Positions 25,861-33,390 of a stretch of 64,000 bases of DNA are shown piece by piece. The translations under genes and the position numbers were made by a program. The notes beneath the pieces are model-generated. The model ran no database searches. It was not told the origin of the DNA and saw nothing but the letters and a program-made list of their open reading frames with translations. Source of the stretch: Phycisphaeraceae bacterium (GTDB taxonomy: Bacteria; Planctomycetota; Phycisphaerae; Phycisphaerales; UBA1924); assembly GCA_019636535.1 (NCBI GenBank), contig JAHBXK010000013.1, forward strand, positions 1 through 64,000, read 5' to 3'. The number at the start of each line of letters is the position of its first letter. Within the stretch, counting starts at the first letter, position 1.

Positions 25861-26661
25861 ATGACCCAGACTTTCACCATTTTGGTCGAGGGACGCGACG
25901 GCGGGGTGCCTGCCGAGCGTTTCGTCGATGTCATACACAAGGTCCTCGCGGTGTTGCGCGAGCTCGACTCCAAGAGCAGTGGTGACGGCAAGCCGTCGAT
26001 TCACTGGAACATTACTAGGGCGACCTCGAACAGCCCGCTTACGCTGACGTTGGAAGCCAACGTGCCCGCTCGGCGACGGGACACGAGTCGGACAGTCTTC
26101 AAGTCGTACATGCGAGGGATGCGCAAGCTCGAATCGGGAAAGGGCGTGCCGAGCGACTTTGACGACGACACGCTCAGAGAGGCGAGGGCGTTGCTCGGCC
26201 TGCTTGACCGCGGTGTGGCGAGGATGGAGTTTGCAGGTCCCGGTGAAGAAGCGGTTTCGCCCACTCTTCGATCGGCGGCACTCATCGACGAGTTCATGGG
26301 TCGTCGCGCTGCGTACCACTTGTCGGAAACGGCCATCGAGGGCTCGCTCGAAACGGTCACGATACATGGCGGAGAGGCGTTCGATGTCTTTGACCAGCTT
26401 ACCGGCACACGGGTGCGGTGCATTCTGCCCGATGGGCAGATCGGCGAAGCCGTAAGCGCGCTCGGCAAACGCGTGGCGGTTTCGGGCCGCGCGAAGTTCA
26501 GCGACAAGGGACGGCCGATCTCGATTGAAGTCGAAGAGATTCGGGTGTTGCGCGACAAGAGCGAACTGCCTGCGGCCTCCGACTTTGAGGGCGATGGCAA
26601 GCTCGACATCACCGGCGGCATGGACTCCGCAGACTTTGTGCGGAGGATACGTGATGCCTGA
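25861..26661 (+). CDS. Putative OB-fold protein overlapping a PIN toxin gene
   Basis: 266 residues from MTQTFTILVEGRDGGVPAER. No catalytic motif is recognised. The C-terminal part (GTRVRCILPDGQIGEAVSAL, GKRVAVSGRAKFSDKGRPIS) looks like a small beta-barrel/OB fold and could bind nucleic acid. The stop overlaps the start of the PIN gene by eight bases (26654-26661), so the two are translationally coupled. That position is normally held by an antitoxin, but 266 residues is unusually large for one. Codon use is less GC-biased than nearby core genes, consistent with an acquired module. Confidence 0.6.
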   Translation: MTQTFTILVEGRDGGVPAERFVDVIHKVLAVLRELDSKSSGDGKPSIHWNITRATSNSPLTLTLEANVPARRRDTSRTVFKSYMRGMRKLESGKGVPSDFDDDTLREARALLGLLDRGVARMEFAGPGEEAVSPTLRSAALIDEFMGRRAAYHLSETAIEGSLETVTIHGGEAFDVFDQLTGTRVRCILPDGQIGEAVSALGKRVAVSGRAKFSDKGRPISIEVEEIRVLRDKSELPAASDFEGDGKLDITGGMDSADFVRRIRDA

Positions 26662-27115
26662 GCGTGTCTACTGGGACACGAACTGCTTTCTCGGATGGTT
26701 TCAGCAGGAACCGAACAAACGCGATGCCCTGCGCGAACTGCTCAATCGGGCAGAGGCGGACGAGATGGTCATCGTCACCTCGGCGATCACTATCACGGAA
26801 TGCGCTGGCCTGCCAACCGTGCGCAGAGTGGACGACGCAGCATCGAAGAAGATACTGGCGTTCTTTGAGCAGGAGTACATCGCGCTTCGTTCGGTCGAGC
26901 GTCAGATTGCGGAGCGGGCTCACGATCTCACGCGGAAACTCGCCATCAAGCACGCGGACGCGATCCATGTGGCTACGGCAGCCCTGTCAAACGTTCGTGT
27001 GCTTCATACATGGGACGAGGGGATGCTGAAGCACAGCGGGTCGGCGGGAATCGGGGTCCCGATTGAAAGGCCACCGGATCCGAGCAAGGGTACGATCTTC
27101 GACAAAGCGCGTTGA
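26654..27115 (+). CDS. PIN-domain ribonuclease, putative toxin (VapC-like)
   Basis: 153 residues from MPERVYWDTNCFLGWFQQEP. PIN domains are Mg-dependent RNases. The expected acidic residues are present: D8 (YWDTN), E49 (TITECAG), D102 (HADAIHVATA) and D121 (TWDEG). The start codon lies within the end of the preceding gene. It is probably the toxin half of a toxin-antitoxin-like pair, with the upstream 266-residue protein as a non-canonical partner. A palindromic repeat cluster follows downstream. Confidence 0.8.
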   Translation: MPERVYWDTNCFLGWFQQEPNKRDALRELLNRAEADEMVIVTSAITITECAGLPTVRRVDDAASKKILAFFEQEYIALRSVERQIAERAHDLTRKLAIKHADAIHVATAALSNVRVLHTWDEGMLKHSGSAGIGVPIERPPDPSKGTIFDKAR

Positions 27116-27271
27116 CGGCAGAGACCAGGCCGCGGGGCGAGCGAGGGCGCGGGTCACGCCGCGGGTTTGGAGCGGACGAGGAAGTGTGGGGAAGCGGACT
27201 CGGGGCCGAAGTCGGCGACGAGGAAGGCGTCGGCGACGCTGAGCGCGGGCATTTCAAATTCACGCATGAGG

Positions 27272-27503
27272 AACCCAGGGACTGCGGTCCCTGGGTTCTG
27301 TCGTTGCGGAGGACCGTCCCGGCTTGCTGCTTGGGCCGGTGTGGCCGCGAACGAGGGCGGGAGCGAAGCAAGCCGCAGAGCAAGAAGCCCTCCTCCGCCC
27401 CGCCGGGGCGGTTGCGTGAAGGGAGTCGCTTACCACGGGTTGCGCATCGCTCAGAGCAGCGATGCTCCACCCGTGGCGACATTCCGCGGCTCCTCCGGAG
27501 CCG
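27272..27503. repeat. Palindromic-repeat cluster after the PIN module
   Basis: Three strong inverted repeats. aacccagggac (27272-27282) pairs with gtccctgggtt (27287-27297) around tgcg. A nested pair has ccacgggt (27433-27440) with acccgtgg (27469-27476) outside and gcatcgct (27444-27451) with agcgatgc (27458-27465) inside. cggctcc (27487-27493) pairs with ggagccg (27497-27503) around tcc. They resemble the palindromes around the SIR2 gene in style, not in exact sequence. Confidence 0.75.
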
Positions 27504-27750
27504 GAGTGGGTCGTGCGATGTCCTGTGTTGATGAATCTCAATCGCCCGCTTGCGCCGCCTGCGCGCGCCCTCCCTCACGGTCGGGCTGCATGTTTCGAGG
27601 CCTTCGCGTTGAAGCCGCTATTCCGGTGTCGCGAGTCGCTGTCTACTGACAGGTGAACCGGTCCGGAGACGCGCGCGGGTCGGGGCGGGCGGGGGCACCG
27701 GTATCATGCCGAGCGGCCCCCTTCGGCCCATGGGGTCATGCCGCGTTCCG

Positions 27751-27840
27751 ACCCCCCCCCGCACCCCCCGCCCCGCCCCCCCCCGCCCCGCCCCCCGGCC
27801 CCCGGCCCACTCCCCACCCACCCCCCACCACCCCCCCCCT
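27751..27840. repeat. C-rich tract (G-rich on the minus strand) upstream of dnaE
   Basis: About 90 bases that are almost entirely C, with scattered G and few A or T, including several C runs of six to nine. The minus strand therefore carries many G runs of four or more and could form G-quadruplexes. The tract ends 19 bases before the dnaE start codon. Confidence 0.85.
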
Positions 27841-27859
27841 GCGAGGGCACCCGTCACGG

Positions 27860-30800
27860 ATGGCCGCTTCCAGTTCCAGTTCGACCGAGTCGGGAAGTGG
27901 GCAGGCGGTTGTGCCTGCGCATCCGAACACGGAGCGAGGGAAGGGGTTTGTGCATCTGCACCTGCACAGCGAGTACTCGCTCTTGGACGGTGGGAACCGT
28001 CTGGACAAGCTGGTCAAGCGTGTGAAGGAACTGGGGATGCACGCCGTGGCGGTGACGGACCACGGCAACCTGTTCGGGGCGGCGGCGTTCTACCAGATCG
28101 CCAAGGCCGAGGGGGTGGAGCCGATCCTGGGGGTTGAGGCGTACGTGACGCCGCCGGGGAGAACGCGGACGGACAAGACGTACACGGGTGTTTCGGACGG
28201 CGGGTATCACCTGGTGCTGCTGTGCGAGAATCAGCGCGGGTGGGAGAACCTGGTGTACCTGTGCTCGGAGGCGTACCTCAGCGGGTTCTACTACAAGCCG
28301 CGGATCGATCGGGAGTTGCTGAAGAAGCACAGCGAGGGGCTGATCGCGATCAACGGGCACCTGGGGAGCGAGATCGGGGATCACCTGCTCGCGTTTGCGC
28401 GGAGCAACGACCAGAAGCACTGGGACCGCGCGGTGGAGTCGGCAAGGTGGCACCACTGGGTCTTCAACGGCGCGGACCCGGACCCGGAGCGCCCCGTGCC
28501 GGCGGAGAGGGCGCGGTTCTTCATCGAGTTGCAGCACCACGTGCTGGAGCAGGTGTCGATCAACCGGCTGCTGATCCGGCTGTCGAAGGAGATGGGTGTG
28601 CCGCTGGTGTGCGACAACGACTCGCACTTTCTGCGGGCGGAGGATCACGATGCGCACGACACGCTGATCTGCATCTCGACGGGGAAACTCAAGAGCGACG
28701 ACCAGCGGATGAAGTATCCGCCGGAGTTGTACGTGAAGAGCCCGGAGGAGATGCGGGCGCTGTTTCACGAGGAGTATGGGGGGAAGGAGGGGGACGTCGG
28801 GCGGATGGCGTGCGACCACACGCTGGTGATCGCGGAGCGGTGTGTGCGGGGCGGGTTGGGCGAAGGGGCCGAATCGGGTGGTGGGCCCGCGCGGCCGCCG
28901 ATCGGTCAGCAGAACGCGCCGATGGTGCGGGTGAGAAGGAGAAGGCTCGAAGGGGAAGAGGGAGCGGAGCGCGGATGGGAGGGGATGCCGCGGTGGGATG
29001 ATCCGGCGTTTGGTGGGGACTTGACGGCGTGGTACAACGCGTACTGCCGGGAGTTTGAGGTGGTGCCGTTTGCGCTGCCGCGTGGGGCCACGGCGGAAGA
29101 ACTGGTGGAGATGAACGCGACGGCGAAGCGGGAGTGCGATGAGGCGCTGGAGTTGTTGTCGCGTGCGGGGGCGGTGTGGCGGTACGGGCCGGGGGTGGTG
29201 GAGGGGACTTGCGGCAGGGAGGACGAGGAACGGGCTCGGTTCTTTGAGGACGTGCGTGCGCGGATGGCGCGCGAGTTGAAGATACTCGCGGACAAGAACA
29301 TCTCGGCGTACTTCCTGATCGTGTGGGACTTCGTGAACGAGGGCCGGCAGCGGGGGATTCCGGCGAACGCGCGTGGATCGGGCGTGGGGACGATGGTGGG
29401 GTATGTGCTGGGGTTGTCGAACGCGTGCCCGGTGCGGTACGGGCTGCTGTTCGAGCGGTTCACGGACCCGGACCGGTCGGAGTATCCGGATATCGACATC
29501 GACCTGTGCCAGGACGGGCGCGGGGAGGTGATCGACTATGTGCGCCGGAAGTACGGGCACGTTGCGCAGATTATCACGTTCGGGACGCTGAAGGCGCGCG
29601 CGGCGATTCGGGACGTGGCGCGGGTGCTGGGCGTGTCGCTGCCGGTGGCGGACCGGATCGCGAAGCTGATTCCGGAGCAGTTGAACATCACGCTGGACGA
29701 GGCGCTGGAGCAGGAGCCGGAGCTTCGGAACGCGTATGAGGGCGCGGCGGCGGCGGTGGAGAAGCTGAACAAGGACCTGTCGGAGCATCAGCGTGCCACG
29801 GCGGAGCAGATGCGGGCGCTGATCGACAACGCGCGGACGCTGGAGGGGCAGGCCCGGCACGCGAGCGTGCACGCGGCGGGTGTGATCGTGGCGACGCGGC
29901 CGCTGCACGAGATCGTGCCTTTGTACAAGCCGGCGGGGGGGAGTTCGGGTGCGGAGGCGGACGCGAACTCGGTGGTGACGCAATGGGACGGACCGACGTG
30001 CGAGAAGATGGGCCTCTTGAAGATGGACTTCCTGGGCTTGCGCACGCTGAGCGTGATCGAGCGTGCGAAGAGGCTGATCCGGGAGACGCTGAGCGAGGAG
30101 GAGATCTGGAGGGCGGTGGGGAGGGGGGAGGAATATCAGAAGCGGCAAAGCGGCAGAGCGGCAAAGCGGCAAAGTGAGGAGGAAGACAAGAATCGGCGGA
30201 GCGGCGGAGCGGGAGAGCGGCAAAGTGAGGAGCGCAAGCGTGGCAGCAGGTCGTCCCGTGAAGACGTTTCGCGATCTGATCGTGTGGCAGCGGGGGATGG
30301 ACCTGGCCCGAGCGGTCTATCGCGCAACGGAATCGATGCCACGATCGGAGATGTTCGGACTCACGAGTCAGATGCGGCGTGCGTCGACGTCGATCCCAAT
30401 GAACATCGCCGAGAGTTACGGGAAGCGGACTCGGCCGGAGTTGGTGCGCGGGCTGTACATGGCGACGGGATCGCTTCACGAGTTGATGACCGCGTACGAA
30501 CTGACGACGAGTCTGGGAATGCTCGAGCCGAGCGATCGGATTCACGAACTGTTGGCCGAAGAGGATCGCCTGCTGTTCGCCATGATTCGCAGTCTGAGAC
30601 GCAAGACGGAGCAGGAGAGGGACCCGGTGTGACGGCGGAGGAAGCCGGGGATTCAACTCTGCCGCTTTGCCGCTCTGACGCTTTGCCCCTTCTGATCAAC
30701 CATCCCTTGGATCTTGACCGACTCAACTACGACGATCCTCGTGTGTTTGCGCTGTTTCAGCGCGCGGACACGACGGGCGTTTTCCAGTTTGAATCGGGGG

Positions 30801-32866
30801 GGATGCGGCGGCTGTTGATCGACATGCGTCCGGACCGGCTGGAGGACCTGATCGCGGCGAACGCGCTGTTCAGGCCGGGGCCGATGGACCTGATCCCGGA
30901 TTACAACCGGCGGAAGCACGGGATGGACGCCGTGCCGGGCGTTCACGCGATCGTGGATGAGTACACGCGCGAGACGTACGGCGTGATGGTGTATCAGGAG
31001 CAGGTCATGCAGATCGTGCACGGCCTGGGCGGGATCAAGTTGCGCGACGCGTACACGCTGATCAAGAACATCAGCAAGAAGCACCACGCGAAGATCGAGA
31101 AGGAGCGGCCGAAGTTTGTGGAGGGTGCGCAGACGCAGGGGCTGAGCAAGGAGAAGGCCGAGGAACTGTTCGAGTTGATCCTGAAGTTCGCCGGGTACGG
31201 CTTCAACAAGTCGCACTCGACGGGGTACGCGATCGTGGCGTATCAGACGGCGTACCTGAAGACGTACTTTCCGAACCAGTACATGGCGGCGTTCCTGACG
31301 TTTGAGAGCGGCGCGCAGAAGGTGAGCGACTGGATTCAGTACGTTGAGGACTGCAAGAAGACGGTGCGGCCGGACGGCAGGGTGGGATTGGAGGTTCGGC
31401 CGCCGGACGTGAACCTGTCGCAGGCGGACTTCAGCGTGGTCTTCGATCCCGATGAGCCGCGGGACGCTTCGCACGGGCACATTCGCTTTGGGCTGAGCGC
31501 GATCAAGGGGGTGGGCGAGAAGGCGATCGCGGCGGTGCTGAGGGAGCGAGATCGGGTGGTGGAGGTGGAGGGTGGCTCGCGGCGGGAGACGCGCCCGTTC
31601 ACGTCGTTGTTCGAGTTCTGCGAGCGGGTGATGGCGGGCGATGGCGGCGGGGCGGGCGCGGAAGCGGCGGGTTCGGGCGCGAGCGGCGGGGGTGGCGGCG
31701 GGAGTGGGGGGGCCGCGCTGAACAAGACGACGGTGGAAGCGCTGATCAAGTGCGGGGCGATGGACTCGCTGCATCCGCCGGAGGGACGGGGGTTGCGCGC
31801 GGCGATGATGGCGACGGTTGAGCAGGCGCTCGGCGCTGCTTCCAAGATCGCGCAAGACAAGGCGATGGGGCAGTCGGGGTTGTTCGGTTTGGGTGGCGGG
31901 GGTGGCGGGGGGGGCGGGGGAGGGGCCAAGGGTGGGGCTGCCGCAGCGCCGACCGCGGCGCTCGCGCGGGCGGTGGCGTGGAGCGAGCCGGAGACCTTGG
32001 CGAAGGAGAAGGAGGCGCTGGGGTTCTATGTGTCGAGCCACCCGCTGGAGCGGTGGAAGAACTGGGCGAGCGTCTTTGTGACCAGTTCGTGCCTGGCCGC
32101 TCGCGACGGGGCGCAGGACCAGCGGGTGGTCGTGGCAGCGCTGGTTCAGTCGGTGCGGACGCTGATCGTGAAGACCGGCAAGAGCGCTGGGCAGAAGATG
32201 GCGATCGTGACGGCGGAGGATCTGACGGGGACGGTGGAGGCGGTGCTGTTCGCGGATCGGTACGCGAACTTCGGCCACCTGCTGGAGCCCGACGCGGTGG
32301 TGTACATCCTGGGGCGGATCGATCGATCGCGGGCGGGGATGCAGGTCGGACGGAAGCAGGCGGGCGCGGGTGGTGGAGAGGACGACGGCGTCGCGGCGGG
32401 GATGGGCGCGGGGCAGACGAACGAGGGCGTTCAGATCCTGGCGGATCGGGTGGTGCCGATCGACGGTGTGCCGCTGTTGCCTGGGCGCTTGTGGCTGCGG
32501 TTTGATGCGACGCGGCTGAACGGCTCGGGCGAGGCAGCGCTGAAGCGGGCGCACGAGATTCTGCACAGCGCGATGGGATCGGCGATCGTGGGGGGAGAAG
32601 GGGTAAAGCCGCTGAGCGGCGCTGCGTCAGCCCTCTTCCCGGTGGATCTGGTGATGGACACGCCGGCGTCGCGGGTGATTTTGCAGACGGATTCGGGGCT
32701 GCGGGTGGCGCCGACGCCGGAGTTGGCGGCGAGTCTGGCGGAGGTGTTGGGGGACGGGTGCGCGCGGGTGTACAAGGGGGTGTCGATCGACGCGGTGGAG
32801 AACGCGAACGGGCGGGGGAAGTGGAAGGGCGGGGGGACGGCCGCGGCGTCGAAGCGGGCGGGGTGA
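27860..32866 (+). CDS. dnaE: DNA polymerase III alpha subunit, interrupted by an in-frame IVS-like element
   Basis: 1668 residues from MAASSSSSTESGSGQAVVPA, against about 1,160-1,200 for usual DnaE. It is the replicative polymerase catalytic subunit. The N-terminal PHP domain begins FVHLHLHSEYSLLDGGNRLD; palm motifs include ANARGSGVGTMVGY and the catalytic PDIDID near 543-548; the Pol3 core continues through FLGLRTLSVIERAK and VFQFESGGMRRLL to LFRPGPMDLI. A C-terminal OB fold lies near 1415-1510. Extra length comes from an Arg/Gly loop near 330-375, Gly-rich loops near 1265-1370, and residues about 759-946, which are the readthrough of the element at 30135-30696. That segment replaces a variable loop between conserved blocks. 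Whether it is translated through or removed from the RNA is unknown. Confidence 0.95.
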   Translation: MAASSSSSTESGSGQAVVPAHPNTERGKGFVHLHLHSEYSLLDGGNRLDKLVKRVKELGMHAVAVTDHGNLFGAAAFYQIAKAEGVEPILGVEAYVTPPGRTRTDKTYTGVSDGGYHLVLLCENQRGWENLVYLCSEAYLSGFYYKPRIDRELLKKHSEGLIAINGHLGSEIGDHLLAFARSNDQKHWDRAVESARWHHWVFNGADPDPERPVPAERARFFIELQHHVLEQVSINRLLIRLSKEMGVPLVCDNDSHFLRAEDHDAHDTLICISTGKLKSDDQRMKYPPELYVKSPEEMRALFHEEYGGKEGDVGRMACDHTLVIAERCVRGGLGEGAESGGGPARPPIGQQNAPMVRVRRRRLEGEEGAERGWEGMPRWDDPAFGGDLTAWYNAYCREFEVVPFALPRGATAEELVEMNATAKRECDEALELLSRAGAVWRYGPGVVEGTCGREDEERARFFEDVRARMARELKILADKNISAYFLIVWDFVNEGRQRGIPANARGSGVGTMVGYVLGLSNACPVRYGLLFERFTDPDRSEYPDIDIDLCQDGRGEVIDYVRRKYGHVAQIITFGTLKARAAIRDVARVLGVSLPVADRIAKLIPEQLNITLDEALEQEPELRNAYEGAAAAVEKLNKDLSEHQRATAEQMRALIDNARTLEGQARHASVHAAGVIVATRPLHEIVPLYKPAGGSSGAEADANSVVTQWDGPTCEKMGLLKMDFLGLRTLSVIERAKRLIRETLSEEEIWRAVGRGEEYQKRQSGRAAKRQSEEEDKNRRSGGAGERQSEERKRGSRSSREDVSRSDRVAAGDGPGPSGLSRNGIDATIGDVRTHESDAACVDVDPNEHRRELREADSAGVGARAVHGDGIASRVDDRVRTDDESGNARAERSDSRTVGRRGSPAVRHDSQSETQDGAGEGPGVTAEEAGDSTLPLCRSDALPLLINHPLDLDRLNYDDPRVFALFQRADTTGVFQFESGGMRRLLIDMRPDRLEDLIAANALFRPGPMDLIPDYNRRKHGMDAVPGVHAIVDEYTRETYGVMVYQEQVMQIVHGLGGIKLRDAYTLIKNISKKHHAKIEKERPKFVEGAQTQGLSKEKAEELFELILKFAGYGFNKSHSTGYAIVAYQTAYLKTYFPNQYMAAFLTFESGAQKVSDWIQYVEDCKKTVRPDGRVGLEVRPPDVNLSQADFSVVFDPDEPRDASHGHIRFGLSAIKGVGEKAIAAVLRERDRVVEVEGGSRRETRPFTSLFEFCERVMAGDGGGAGAEAAGSGASGGGGGGSGGAALNKTTVEALIKCGAMDSLHPPEGRGLRAAMMATVEQALGAASKIAQDKAMGQSGLFGLGGGGGGGGGGGAKGGAAAAPTAALARAVAWSEPETLAKEKEALGFYVSSHPLERWKNWASVFVTSSCLAARDGAQDQRVVVAALVQSVRTLIVKTGKSAGQKMAIVTAEDLTGTVEAVLFADRYANFGHLLEPDAVVYILGRIDRSRAGMQVGRKQAGAGGGEDDGVAAGMGAGQTNEGVQILADRVVPIDGVPLLPGRLWLRFDATRLNGSGEAALKRAHEILHSAMGSAIVGGEGVKPLSGAASALFPVDLVMDTPASRVILQTDSGLRVAPTPELAASLAEVLGDGCARVYKGVSIDAVENANGRGKWKGGGTAAASKRAG
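30135..30696 (+). mobile_element. IVS-like element with 40-bp terminal inverted repeats inside dnaE
   Basis: Left arm 30135-30174 and right arm 30657-30696 are inverted repeats matching at 37 of 40 positions. Each arm is made of 8-bp units: agaagcgg, caaagcgg, cagagcgg, caaagcgg on the left, and ctctgccg, ctttgccg, ctctgacg, ctttgccc on the right. Between them lies a gene for a 23S rRNA intervening-sequence-type four-helix-bundle protein, in a different frame from dnaE. A second 8-bp array (cggcggag units) follows the left arm near 30192-30225. The transcript could fold into one long stem, as IVSs in 23S rRNA do. The dnaE reading frame stays open throughout. Confidence 0.8.
30240..30632 (+). 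CDS. Four-helix-bundle protein, 23S rRNA IVS (S23) family, nested in dnaE
   Basis: 130 residues. The GTG start at 30240 is chosen because gaggag (30227-30232) precedes it by seven bases; a GTG at 30258 (VKTFRDLIVW) is the alternative. The family signature is plain: KTFRDLIVWQRGMDLARAVY, FGLTSQMRRASTSIPMNIAE, SYGKRTRPELVRGLYMATGS, LHELMTAYELTTSLGM, and an end rich in charged helix. Members are small pentameric four-helix bundles encoded by IVS elements of 23S rRNA genes and at scattered genomic loci. Their biochemical role is unsettled. Here the gene lies wholly within dnaE in another frame. Confidence 0.88.
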   Translation: MAAGRPVKTFRDLIVWQRGMDLARAVYRATESMPRSEMFGLTSQMRRASTSIPMNIAESYGKRTRPELVRGLYMATGSLHELMTAYELTTSLGMLEPSDRIHELLAEEDRLLFAMIRSLRRKTEQERDPV

Positions 32867-32908
32867 GGGGAGTCGCGGCGGAGTGGCTGTGTACGTTGGG
32901 TCGATGTT

Positions 32909-33343
32909 TCAGGCCGCGGTCTGGAGAGCGTCGTGCAATGATCGCAGCGTGAAGGCGACGTAGCCGAAGTACGCGAAGAGCGCGGCGGTGACGGTTCCGC
33001 CGATGAGGAACCACCAGAGGACGAGTTTCCACCAGCGGTCGCGCAGGATCGGGTGGACGATCCAAGCGGCGAGGATGGCGACGATCGTTGCGGTGATGAT
33101 CCAGACGGGATTGCTCAACGCCATTCCGGCGTTCAGAGTCCACACAAGCGCTGAGGGCAACGCGATTTCGAAGTCGCGGAAGATATCCAGGAACTTCGGC
33201 GCGGTGACCGCGAGCAGTGTGAGCGGGACGGCGATGAGGGCCGCGAAGCCGACAGAGAAGGCGAGGCGGGCGGGGGTGCCCGGTGTCGGCGCATCGGAGA
33301 GCACGTTTGGGTCTGGGTGGGTGTGCGCGTGCATCTCAGCCAC
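32909..33343 (-). CDS. Small membrane protein
   Basis: 144 residues from a GTG start (MAEMHAHTHPDPNVL); an ATG three codons later (33334) is equally plausible. The first 15 residues are His-rich. Three hydrophobic segments follow (AFSVGFAALIAVPLTLLAV, NPVWIITATIVAILAAWIV, LVLWWFLIGGTVTAALFAYF). The stretch APKFLDIFRDFEIALPSALV resembles part of type II secretion GspF proteins, but the rest of that family is missing. The function is unknown. The gene is convergent with dnaE and followed upstream by the flotillin gene on the same strand. Confidence 0.6.
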   Translation of the reverse strand: MAEMHAHTHPDPNVLSDAPTPGTPARLAFSVGFAALIAVPLTLLAVTAPKFLDIFRDFEIALPSALVWTLNAGMALSNPVWIITATIVAILAAWIVHPILRDRWWKLVLWWFLIGGTVTAALFAYFGYVAFTLRSLHDALQTAA

Positions 33344-33390
33344 TCGGGATGTTCACTCTCGGCCGGTAGCCCCCTTTGCATTCATGGTGA

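Larger units (their letters stand above)
27116..27859. other. Intergenic region with palindromes and a C-rich tract before dnaE
   Basis: 744 bases with no convincing gene. Palindromes occupy 27272-27503 and a 90-base C-rich tract occupies 27751-27840; both are annotated separately. The stretch 27510-27750 shows nothing recognisable. Short frames in it are most likely spurious. Confidence 0.6.

Noticed and set aside
27116-27656. Overlapping short frames between the PIN gene and dnaE
   Set aside because: Low-complexity, in a region of palindromes, with no family resemblance.
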